Shown: in pieces, positions 1-5,259 of the stretch
Layout of the letters: each line of letters begins with the position of its first letter
How positions within the stretch are numbered: position 1 is the first letter of the stretch
Origin: an uncultured Cocleimonas sp.
GTDB lineage: Bacteria > Pseudomonadota > Gammaproteobacteria > Thiotrichales > Thiotrichaceae
Reading direction: 5' to 3'
Length of the DNA stretch: 7,021 nt
Assembly (NCBI GenBank): GCA_938041705.1
Contig: CALISP010000172.1
Span: forward strand, 1 to 7,021
Notes under the pieces: generated by a model
What the model was told of the DNA's origin: nothing
Databases searched by the model: none
The model's input: only the letters and a program-made list of their open reading frames with translations
Translations under genes and position numbers: made by a program

Positions 1-101
1 CCAGTGATAGTTTCGATTAACGCTTTGAACGCTCTTTCTGTATCAGCTTTTGTAAGTCCAGATTTTTCTGCAGCAGCATCAATTAATTCTGATTTATTCA
101 T
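1..101 (-). CDS. hupB: DNA-binding protein HU, beta-type (partial, N-terminal 33 residues)
   Basis: Only the first 33 codons and two bases of the next are present; the gene runs off the left edge. The visible protein begins MNKSELIDAAAEKSGLTKAD, the typical start of HU/IHF-family proteins: an N-terminal helix-turn-helix dimerisation region that precedes the DNA-binding beta arms (about 90 residues in the whole family, the arms lying outside the window). HU dimers bend and compact DNA and act in replication, recombination and transcription. The ATG is supported by a strong ribosome binding site, AGGAAGG, 9 nt upstream. The symbol hupB rests mainly on position: hupB lies directly downstream of lon in Gammaproteobacteria, while hupA lies elsewhere. 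HU is a known Lon substrate in E. coli, so the neighbourhood is also functionally coherent. HU identity is secure; beta versus alpha is inferred from context. Confidence 0.9.
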   Translation of the reverse strand, partial: MNKSELIDAAAEKSGLTKADTERAFKALIETIT

Positions 102-110
102 AATAAGTTT

Positions 111-117
111 CCTTCCT
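111..117 (-). promoter_or_regulatory. Ribosome binding site of hupB
   Basis: On the minus strand the sequence is AGGAAGG followed by AAA, 9 nt before the hupB ATG. It is a near-ideal Shine-Dalgarno sequence, stronger than that of any other gene in this window, as expected for a very abundant protein. Confidence 0.8.
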
Positions 118-188
118 ATTTTTCTAATAAATAGCCATCTAAATACAAATTTAAATAACTAGGCGAGAACAACAATATATTTTTCTGT

Positions 189-210
189 AGAACACTTTAA
201 TGTGTGTTCT
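189..210. repeat. Inverted repeat / hairpin in the hupB leader
   Basis: AGAACAC (189-195) and GTGTTCT (204-210) form a perfect 7-bp stem with an 8-nt loop. On the plus strand it is followed by a T run (210-214), so it resembles a terminator for plus-strand transcripts, but no plus-strand gene feeds into it. In the hupB mRNA (minus strand) it would be a stem-loop about 90 nt before the start codon without a U tract, so a leader structure is the more natural reading. Confidence 0.5.
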
Positions 211-222
211 TTTTACTAAAAC

Positions 223-240
223 ATGGCGCTATAGAGCCAT
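223..240. repeat. 18-bp near-perfect palindrome downstream of the hupB promoter (operator-like)
   Basis: ATGGCGCTATAGAGCCAT is symmetric except for a single G/A position in each half (ATGGC-x-CTATAG-x-GCCAT). It lies about 12 to 29 nt downstream of the predicted hupB transcription start, where a bound dimeric regulator could block transcription. The regulator is unknown. In RNA it could also fold as a short stem. The symmetry is seen directly; the operator role is inference. Confidence 0.4.
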
Positions 241-257
241 ATCCCATACGCTGTGCA

Positions 258-286
258 TTTATACCAGCGCTATTAGTAACTTTCAA
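258..286 (-). promoter_or_regulatory. Sigma-70-type promoter of hupB
   Basis: On the minus strand a -35 TTGAAA (286-281) is separated by exactly 17 nt from a -10 TATAAA (263-258). The -10 is preceded by TGG, an extended -10 motif. Both hexamers match five of six consensus bases. The A/T-rich stretch just upstream, including the (AATTA)5 tract, could act as an UP element. The predicted start near 251 gives an untranslated leader of about 150 nt. This is the best promoter in the window. Confidence 0.7.
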
Positions 287-293
287 CTCAAAC

Positions 294-318
294 AATTAAA
301 TTAAATTAAATTAAATTA
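294..318. repeat. Pentanucleotide tandem repeat (AATTA)5
   Basis: Five perfect head-to-tail copies of AATTA occupy 25 nt, interrupted abruptly by C at 319. The tract lies just upstream of the hupB -35 box, between about -43 and -67 relative to the predicted start. It could be an UP-element-like sequence, and a perfect short tandem repeat is also prone to copy-number slippage. Confidence 0.85.
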
Positions 319-330
319 CTTGATAATTAA

Positions 331-374
331 AACAAATGACATTTATGAGTTAATTTGTTGATCGAGTATCAACA
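331..374 (-). terminator. Possible weak lon terminator or mRNA 3' structure (two alternative hairpins)
   Basis: On the minus strand TGTTGAT and ATCAACA (374-368 and 362-356) form a 7-bp stem with a 5-nt loop. A second 7-bp stem, AACAAAT with ATTTGTT (359-353 and 337-331), shares bases with the first and is followed by TTTTAATT. The stems are A/T-rich and mutually exclusive. Termination after lon may occur here but the signal is weak. Confidence 0.3.
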
Positions 375-408
375 CGAAAACCCATTAAATCAAAAAGATA
401 CCACAATT

Positions 409-2856
409 TTAGTGTGCTCTTATCTCATCATCATTGTCAGAATTACTCTGAGATTGATTTCCCTGATCAGAATCATCATCTACATCATCTTCCTCTGATA
501 ATGCTTCGGGCATTGACTCTAAAGCAACCTCAAGGACCTCATCAATCCATTTAACTGGCTTGATAGTTAGCCCTTTTTTCACATTATCAGGTATCTCAGT
601 TAGGTCTTTTTCATTTTCAGCAGGAATAAGCACCGTAGTTATTCCACCACGATGAGCTGCGAGTAACTTTTCTTTTAATCCACCAATAGGAAGAACCTCT
701 CCACGTAATGTAATCTCACCAGTCATAGCGACTTCAGCTTTAACAGGAATACCAGTCATAGAGGATACAATAGCGGTAACCATACCTACACCCGCACTTG
801 GACCATCTTTTGGTGTTGCTCCTTCAGGAACGTGAATATGGACACTTTTCTTTTTCAAAAACTTTTGAGAAATCCCCAAAGAACGAGCTCTACTTTTGAC
901 AACAGTTTCGGCTGCTTGAATAGACTCTTGCATTACTTTTCCAAGGCTACCTGTACTCTTTACCTGACCATTACCAGACACAACTACACTCTCAATGGTT
1001 AGCAACTCACCACCCACAGAAGTCCAAGCCAATCCAGTGACCTGACCCACCTGATTTTCTTTATCCGCTCTACCATAATCAAATTTCTGAACCCCTAGGT
1101 ATTTGGAAATATTCCGGCCACTTACTGCAGTTTTTGTTTTCTTTCCTAGCAAATGCTCACGAATAACTTTTCGACAAATCTTAGAGATTCCTCTTTCCAA
1201 ACTACGAACACCTGCTTCACGGGTGTAATGACGAACTATAGACAAAAGAGCAGAATCACTAATTGTAACTTCACCCTTCTTAACACCATTATCTTTTAAT
1301 TGCTTTGGTACTAGGTAGTTCTTTGCGATATTCAGTTTTTCATCTTCTGTATAGCCAGGAATACGAATTACTTCCATTCTATCCAGAAGTGGACCTGGAA
1401 TATTCATGCTGTTTGACGTTGCAACAAACATTACATCTGACAAGTCAAAATCTACTTCCAAATAATGATCCGCAAATGCATTGTTTTGCTCTGGATCTAA
1501 AACCTCAAGCATAGCCGATGCAGGATCTCCTCGAAAATCAGTTGCCATCTTATCGATTTCATCTAATAAAAACAGAGGGTTGCGTGTTTTTATTTTAGAA
1601 ATATTCTGAACTATTTTACCTGGTAATGCACCGATATAAGTACGACGATGACCACGAATTTCCGCCTCATCTCTTACCCCACCTAAAGCCATGCGAGTAT
1701 ACTTTCGCCCGGTAGCTCTTGCTAATGATTTACCCAGAGACGTTTTACCAACACCTGGTGGACCTACTAAACACATTATTGGACCTTTAAGCTTTTTTAC
1801 TCTTTGCTGAACCGCTAAGTATTCAACAATTCGTTCTTTAACTTCGTCTAAACCATAATGATCTTCATCTAGAACTTTTTGTGCCTTAGCAAGATCATTA
1901 GAAATTTTTGATTTTTTACTCCATGGGAGTCCTACCATCCAATCAACATAGTTTCTGACCACCGTAGCTTCAGCGGACATTGGAGACATCATTTTAAGCT
2001 TCTTAATTTCTTCTTCAGCTTTCTCTTTAGCTTCTTTTGGTAATTTAGCTTTATCAAGTTTTTCAACCAACTCTTCTATTTCATTAGATGGACCAGTTTC
2101 ATCCAAGTCACCCAACTCTTTTTGAATAGCTTTCATCTGCTCATTTAGATAATACTCACGCTGGCTTCGATCCATCTGTTGCTTCACTCGACCACGTATG
2201 CGTTTCTCTACTTGAAGCAGGTCAATTTCACCTTCTACCAGACTTACCAAATGCTCTAGTCGATCTTTTACAGAAATTATTTCTAAAATTTTCTGCTTAT
2301 CTGTTACCTTGAGACCAAGATGCGCCGCAATTGCATCCGACAAACGATCAGGCTCATCGATACCAGATAAAGAAGATAAAATCTCAGGTGGAACCTTCTT
2401 ATTAAGATTTACGTATTTTTCAAATAGATTTAACAGTGCACGACCAAGCAATTCAGTTTTACGTTGATCATAATCAGTGTCTACAGGAATAACATCGATA
2501 TCCGCTGTAAAGTAATCACCATCTGGATCCATTGATTTTATATTAACCCTCTCAACACCCTCAACTAATACTTTTAAAGTACCGTCAGGTAGCTTTAATA
2601 ATTGCAATATAGTAGCTAGTGTCCCAACCTCAAAAACATCATCAGGACCAGGCTCATCAACCTCAGCACTTTTTTGTGCTACCAATAGGATCTGCTTATT
2701 ATTTTCCATCGCTTCATCTAAAGAACGAATGGATTTCTCACGACCTACAAATAGTGGTATTACCATATGAGGATAGACCACTACATCGCGTAGCGTTAAA
2801 ACTGGAATATTGTTAATCACATTATCTTTTGAATTGTTTTCTTTATCGGTCGCCAT
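409..2856 (-). CDS. lon: ATP-dependent Lon protease (endopeptidase La)
   Basis: Lon is a cytoplasmic homohexameric AAA+ serine protease that degrades misfolded proteins and short-lived regulators. The 815-residue protein shows the full LonA layout. The N-terminal substrate-recognition domain covers about 18-210 and is followed by a charged helical linker (about 210-310). The ATPase domain has Walker A GPPGVGKT at 365-372, Walker B LLDEID with D432/E433, a likely arginine finger R493 and sensor-2 R551. The protease domain (about 600-785) has catalytic Ser687 in DGPSAGV and Lys730 in GGLKEK, the same 43-residue spacing as E. coli S679/K722. The ATG at 2856 follows an AGAGG site 6 nt upstream. 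A sigma-32-like promoter precedes it and the clpX terminator separates it from clpX, so it is probably an independent heat-shock gene. Oddity: a tail of about 30 residues rich in Asp, Ser and Asn beyond the usual end (E. coli Lon has 784 residues). Confidence 0.98.
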   Translation of the reverse strand: MATDKENNSKDNVINNIPVLTLRDVVVYPHMVIPLFVGREKSIRSLDEAMENNKQILLVAQKSAEVDEPGPDDVFEVGTLATILQLLKLPDGTLKVLVEGVERVNIKSMDPDGDYFTADIDVIPVDTDYDQRKTELLGRALLNLFEKYVNLNKKVPPEILSSLSGIDEPDRLSDAIAAHLGLKVTDKQKILEIISVKDRLEHLVSLVEGEIDLLQVEKRIRGRVKQQMDRSQREYYLNEQMKAIQKELGDLDETGPSNEIEELVEKLDKAKLPKEAKEKAEEEIKKLKMMSPMSAEATVVRNYVDWMVGLPWSKKSKISNDLAKAQKVLDEDHYGLDEVKERIVEYLAVQQRVKKLKGPIMCLVGPPGVGKTSLGKSLARATGRKYTRMALGGVRDEAEIRGHRRTYIGALPGKIVQNISKIKTRNPLFLLDEIDKMATDFRGDPASAMLEVLDPEQNNAFADHYLEVDFDLSDVMFVATSNSMNIPGPLLDRMEVIRIPGYTEDEKLNIAKNYLVPKQLKDNGVKKGEVTISDSALLSIVRHYTREAGVRSLERGISKICRKVIREHLLGKKTKTAVSGRNISKYLGVQKFDYGRADKENQVGQVTGLAWTSVGGELLTIESVVVSGNGQVKSTGSLGKVMQESIQAAETVVKSRARSLGISQKFLKKKSVHIHVPEGATPKDGPSAGVGMVTAIVSSMTGIPVKAEVAMTGEITLRGEVLPIGGLKEKLLAAHRGGITTVLIPAENEKDLTEIPDNVKKGLTIKPVKWIDEVLEVALESMPEALSEEDDVDDDSDQGNQSQSNSDNDDEIRAH

Positions 2857-2903
2857 TTTAAGCCTCTTTGATATTCTTCTGTATTAAGTTCAGAAGTATT
2901 TAT

Positions 2904-2930
2904 AGATTGGGACACTTTGATGAATTTCAA
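2904..2930 (-). promoter_or_regulatory. Candidate heat-shock (sigma-32) promoter of lon
   Basis: On the minus strand TTGAA (2930-2926) is followed after 14 nt by CCCAATCT (2911-2904). The RpoH consensus is TTGAA, a spacer, then CCCCATnT; the match has one substitution in the -10 element. The 14-nt spacing equals that of the E. coli lon heat-shock promoter as I recall it. The predicted start near 2897 leaves a leader of about 40 nt. A TATAAA overlapping the element's downstream side (2903-2898) could also serve sigma-70, but it lacks a well-spaced -35. Confidence 0.6.
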
Positions 2931-2950
2931 TATGATTTCTATTGAATGCA

Positions 2951-2984
2951 TAAAATAAAACCCCGTCAGCTTTCACTGCGAGGT
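2951..2984 (-). terminator. Rho-independent terminator after clpX
   Basis: On the minus strand ACCTCG plus CAG pairs with CTG plus CGGGGT, giving a 9-bp stem with one bulged A and one T-G wobble, closed by the 6-nt loop TGAAAG. It is followed directly by TTTTATTTTA. It lies about 55 nt after the clpX stop and before the lon promoter, so it should end clpX transcripts and isolate lon. Confidence 0.8.
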
Positions 2985-3038
2985 CTCATCGTAATCATCT
3001 AAATTCTATATTAAAGTTATAAAGGATTATTCTTTAAC

Positions 3039-4328
3039 TTATTTAGATGAAGATGCTTTTTTCTTAACTTCTTTACTTTCGTAAATAAGATAAGGTTGCG
3101 ATTCCCCATTCACAACAGATTCATCAACCACTACTTTACTAACATCTTTTTCTGATGGTAATTGATACATGGTATTCAATAATATCTTTTCCATAATTGA
3201 TCGCAAACCACGAGCACCTGTTTTTCTCTCCATAGCTTTAACTGCGATTGCATGTAATGCATCATCACGAAAATCTATCTCCGCTCCTTCCATCTCGAAC
3301 AGCTTTGAGTATTGTTTTGTTAGTGCATTTTTAGGTTCAGTTAAAATACGAACCAATGCATCCTCATTCAATTCTTCTAGAGTTGCAATTACAGGCAATC
3401 GACCAACAAACTCAGGAATTAACCCGTAACGAACTAAATCTTCAGCTTCAATCTCTTTGATAACATCTCCAAAAAGGCGATTATCATCAGGCGCTTTAAC
3501 TTCAGCAGCAAAGCCTATACCACCTTTCGAAGTTCGGTCCAACACAACCTTATCTAAGCCCGAGAAAGCACCACCACAGATAAACAAAATATTTTTTGTA
3601 TCCACTTGCAAGAATTCCTGCTGTGGATGTTTACGCCCGCCTTGAGGAGGCACAGAAGCAACCGTTCCCTCAATCAGTTTTAGCAGAGCTTGTTGCACAC
3701 CTTCACCAGACACATCACGTGTAATTGATGGATTATCTGATTTACGAGATATTTTATCTATTTCATCAATATAGACAATTCCAGTCTCAGCTTTTGCTAC
3801 GTCGTAATCACACTTTTGTAATAACTTTTGAATGATATTTTCAACATCTTCACCAACATAACCAGCCTCAGTAAGAGTAGTTGCATCAGCCATGGTAAAT
3901 GGAACATTAAGCATTCTAGCCAATGTTTCAGCCAATAATGTTTTACCACTACCTGTAGGACCTATGAGAAGAATATTACTTTTTGATAACTCAACTTCGT
4001 CTTTGTCAGAGTTACTCTCTAAACGCTTATAATGGTTATAAACCGCAACAGATAAAACTCTTTTAGCAGCCGTTTGGTCTATAACATAGTCATTCAAGAA
4101 ATCGTTTATTTCTTTAGGAATTGGAAGGCTTCTGCTTTCACTTTCATCTTTCTCCTGAAGCTCTTCAGTAATAATATCATTACAAAGATCCACACATTCA
4201 TCACAGATAAATACCGAAGGTCCTGCGATTAACTTTCTAACTTCATGCTGACTTTTTCCACAAAATGAACAATAGAGTAATTTTCCATCACCTTTGCCAT
4301 CTTGCCCATCTTTCTTGTCTTTGCTCAT
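3039..4328 (-). CDS. clpX: ATP-dependent Clp protease, ATP-binding unfoldase subunit ClpX
   Basis: ClpX is the hexameric AAA+ unfoldase that recognises tagged substrates (for example ssrA-tagged proteins) and threads them into ClpP. The 429-residue protein begins with a zinc-binding dimerisation domain (C20, C23, C42, C45). Then come Walker A GPTGSGKT (123-130), the GYVG pore loop (156-159, Tyr157), Walker B IDE with D188/E189, the RKH pore loop (232-234), the IGF tripeptide that docks on ClpP (271-273), arginine finger R310 and sensor-2 GAR (371-373). All key residues are intact. I chose the ATG at 4328, giving MSKDKKDG. An in-frame TTG two codons upstream (4334) is only 4 nt from the GAGG site, while the ATG is 10 nt away. 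The protein ends in a Lys/Ser-rich tail (KKKASSSK). A strong terminator precedes it and another follows, so clpX looks mostly monocistronic, unlike the clpP-clpX operon of E. coli. Confidence 0.98.
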   Translation of the reverse strand: MSKDKKDGQDGKGDGKLLYCSFCGKSQHEVRKLIAGPSVFICDECVDLCNDIITEELQEKDESESRSLPIPKEINDFLNDYVIDQTAAKRVLSVAVYNHYKRLESNSDKDEVELSKSNILLIGPTGSGKTLLAETLARMLNVPFTMADATTLTEAGYVGEDVENIIQKLLQKCDYDVAKAETGIVYIDEIDKISRKSDNPSITRDVSGEGVQQALLKLIEGTVASVPPQGGRKHPQQEFLQVDTKNILFICGGAFSGLDKVVLDRTSKGGIGFAAEVKAPDDNRLFGDVIKEIEAEDLVRYGLIPEFVGRLPVIATLEELNEDALVRILTEPKNALTKQYSKLFEMEGAEIDFRDDALHAIAVKAMERKTGARGLRSIMEKILLNTMYQLPSEKDVSKVVVDESVVNGESQPYLIYESKEVKKKASSSK

Positions 4329-4338
4329 GAACAAAAAA

Positions 4339-4342
4339 CCTC
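4339..4342 (-). promoter_or_regulatory. Ribosome binding site deciding the clpX start
   Basis: GAGG on the minus strand lies 10 nt before the ATG at 4328 and only 4 nt before the in-frame TTG at 4334. This spacing favours the ATG and a 429-residue ClpX over the 431-residue reading. Confidence 0.65.
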
Positions 4343-4366
4343 AAATTTCTTTTTTTACTTACATGT

Positions 4367-4389
4367 TTAACTTAGTACACTAAAGTTAA
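4367..4389. repeat. Imperfect inverted repeat in the clpX leader
   Basis: TTAACTTAG (4367-4375) faces CTAAAGTTAA (4380-4389): nine pairs with a single bulged A across a 4-nt centre. It overlaps the edge of the candidate clpX -10 box and lies 40-60 nt before the start codon. It could be an operator or a leader hairpin; neither role is shown by the sequence alone. Confidence 0.4.
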
Positions 4390-4418
4390 TCCTAAACTAC
4401 CAAAAAGTACAGTAGCAA
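4389..4418 (-). promoter_or_regulatory. Weak candidate promoter of clpX
   Basis: On the minus strand TTGCTA (4418-4413) is followed after 18 nt by TAGGAT (4394-4389). Both hexamers are only moderate matches to sigma-70 consensus. A promoter is expected here because a strong terminator lies between clpP and clpX, but this is merely the best match I can see. No sigma-32-like element is evident. Confidence 0.25.
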
Positions 4419-4480
4419 TAGATAAAGTCCGCCAATTAACTAGAGATAAGCTAGATATTCTAACAATTTTTTAACAAACA

Positions 4481-4512
4481 ATAAAAAAGCCTGAAAAATC
4501 AGGCTTTTTTAT
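4481..4512 (-). terminator. Rho-independent terminator after clpP (symmetric, bidirectional in form)
   Basis: A perfect palindrome with 14-bp arms built around GCCTGA/TCAGGC with a 4-nt loop, flanked by A6 and T6 runs. On either strand it forms a hairpin followed by a T run. It starts 19 nt after the clpP stop codon and should end most clpP transcripts before clpX. Confidence 0.9.
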
Positions 4513-4530
4513 ACAACAACAAACAACTGA

Positions 4531-5163
4531 TTATTTTTTACGAACTTCTAGCACTTCATCTATAAGACCATAAGCTTTAGCCGCTTTTGAATCCATAAAG
4601 TTATCACGGTCAGTATCTTTTTCAATCGTTTTTAATGTTTGACCAGTATGATGAGCCAGCACAGAATTCAAATCATTTTTGATTTTCATAATCTCTTGTG
4701 CATGGATCTGAATATCAGATGCCTGACCTTGGAAACCACCCAAAGGTTGATGAATCATCACTCGAGAATGCGGCAAAGCAAAACGCTTACCTTTTGTTCC
4801 GCCGGCTAGCAATACTGCACCCATACTAGCTGCTTGACCAACACACAAAGTACTTACATCAGGTTTAATAAACTGCATAGTATCGTACATAGCCATACCA
4901 GAAGTAACAACACCACCTGGTGAATTGATGTACATATGTATATCTTTCTCAGAGTTATCTGCTTCCAAAAACAATAACTGAGCCATAACAGAAGTCGCCA
5001 TGTAATCATCAACTTGACCAATCACAAAAATAACGCGTTCTTTCAACATTCTCGAAAGAATATCGTTACGTGTTTCTTGACCTCTAACTGTTTCAGAAAC
5101 ACCAGGCCAAGGAATACTGCTAGTTATTTCTGGTGCAGTATGCTGTGATCGAAAATCTGTCAT
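4531..5163 (-). CDS. clpP: ATP-dependent Clp protease, proteolytic subunit ClpP
   Basis: ClpP forms the double-heptamer barrel that degrades proteins fed in by ClpX (and by ClpA where present). The 210-residue protein carries the intact catalytic triad: Ser113 in GQAASMGA, His138 in MIHQP and Asp187 in TDRDNF, each two residues later than in the E. coli precursor (S111/H136/D185). The GQ-rich handle region (LGGFQGQASDI, about 141-151) and the INSPGG oxyanion segment (79-84) are typical. The first 36 residues are not. Most proteobacterial ClpPs have VPMVIEQTSRGERSYDIYSR here; this one reads IPWPGVSETVRGQETRNDIL, with about one extra residue, so the propeptide cleavage site and axial loops are unclear. 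The ATG at 5163 has a modest AGGTAA site 7 nt upstream. No clear promoter is visible in the 96-nt gap after tig, so some read-through from tig is plausible. The enzyme identity is certain. Confidence 0.97.
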   Translation of the reverse strand: MTDFRSQHTAPEITSSIPWPGVSETVRGQETRNDILSRMLKERVIFVIGQVDDYMATSVMAQLLFLEADNSEKDIHMYINSPGGVVTSGMAMYDTMQFIKPDVSTLCVGQAASMGAVLLAGGTKGKRFALPHSRVMIHQPLGGFQGQASDIQIHAQEIMKIKNDLNSVLAHHTGQTLKTIEKDTDRDNFMDSKAAKAYGLIDEVLEVRKK

Positions 5164-5209
5164 AGTATTACCTATAAATCATTATTAATGTTTTTATTGA
5201 GAACTATAT

Positions 5210-5242
5210 AAAAATAGTAATTCCATCTAGTAATTACTATTT
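5210..5242 (-). terminator. AT-rich hairpin after tig (possible terminator or attenuator)
   Basis: On the minus strand AAATAGTAATT and AATTACTATTT form a perfect 11-bp stem with a 9-nt loop. A run of five T (sharing three bases with the stem) follows, then ATATAG. It starts 17 nt after the tig stop codon. The stem contains only two G/C pairs, so termination may be partial, allowing read-through into clpP. It could also stabilise the tig mRNA 3' end. Confidence 0.45.
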
Positions 5243-5259
5243 CAATATTCTCTTGGAAG

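Larger units (their letters stand above)
102..408. other. lon-hupB intergenic region (307 nt)
   Basis: This is the only gap above 300 nt without a gene; I see no credible reading frame. Read in the direction of transcription (right to left) it holds: two mutually exclusive weak hairpins just after lon (331-374), an (AATTA)5 tract (294-318), a strong sigma-70-type promoter (258-286), a near-perfect 18-bp dyad (223-240), a 7-bp hairpin (189-210) and the hupB ribosome binding site. No strong intrinsic terminator for lon is evident: the one closest to the stop codon has only a 4-bp stem (CACA/TGTG, about 398-412) followed by a short T run. Confidence 0.7.

Noticed and set aside
294..374. CRISPR-like or insertion-sequence-end repeats after lon
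   Set aside because: The only repeats are a 5-nt tandem tract and short hairpins; there are no repeat-spacer units, transposase remnants or target duplications.
1305..1514. Plus-strand open frame inside lon
   Set aside because: It is antisense to the conserved AAA+ domain of lon and has no recognisable domain or ribosome binding site.
2619..2816. Plus-strand open frame inside lon (N-terminal part)
   Set aside because: It is antisense to a well-conserved domain and its composition is that of a shadow frame.
3169..3645. Two plus-strand open frames inside clpX
   Set aside because: Both are antisense to invariant ClpX motifs; their sequence is fully explained by constraint on clpX.
5050..5163. 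Frameshift as the cause of the odd ClpP N-terminus
   Set aside because: The frame is continuous from a reasonable start codon, RG and the later SRMLKERVIF motif are in register within about one residue, and I found no canonical IEQTSRGER remnant.
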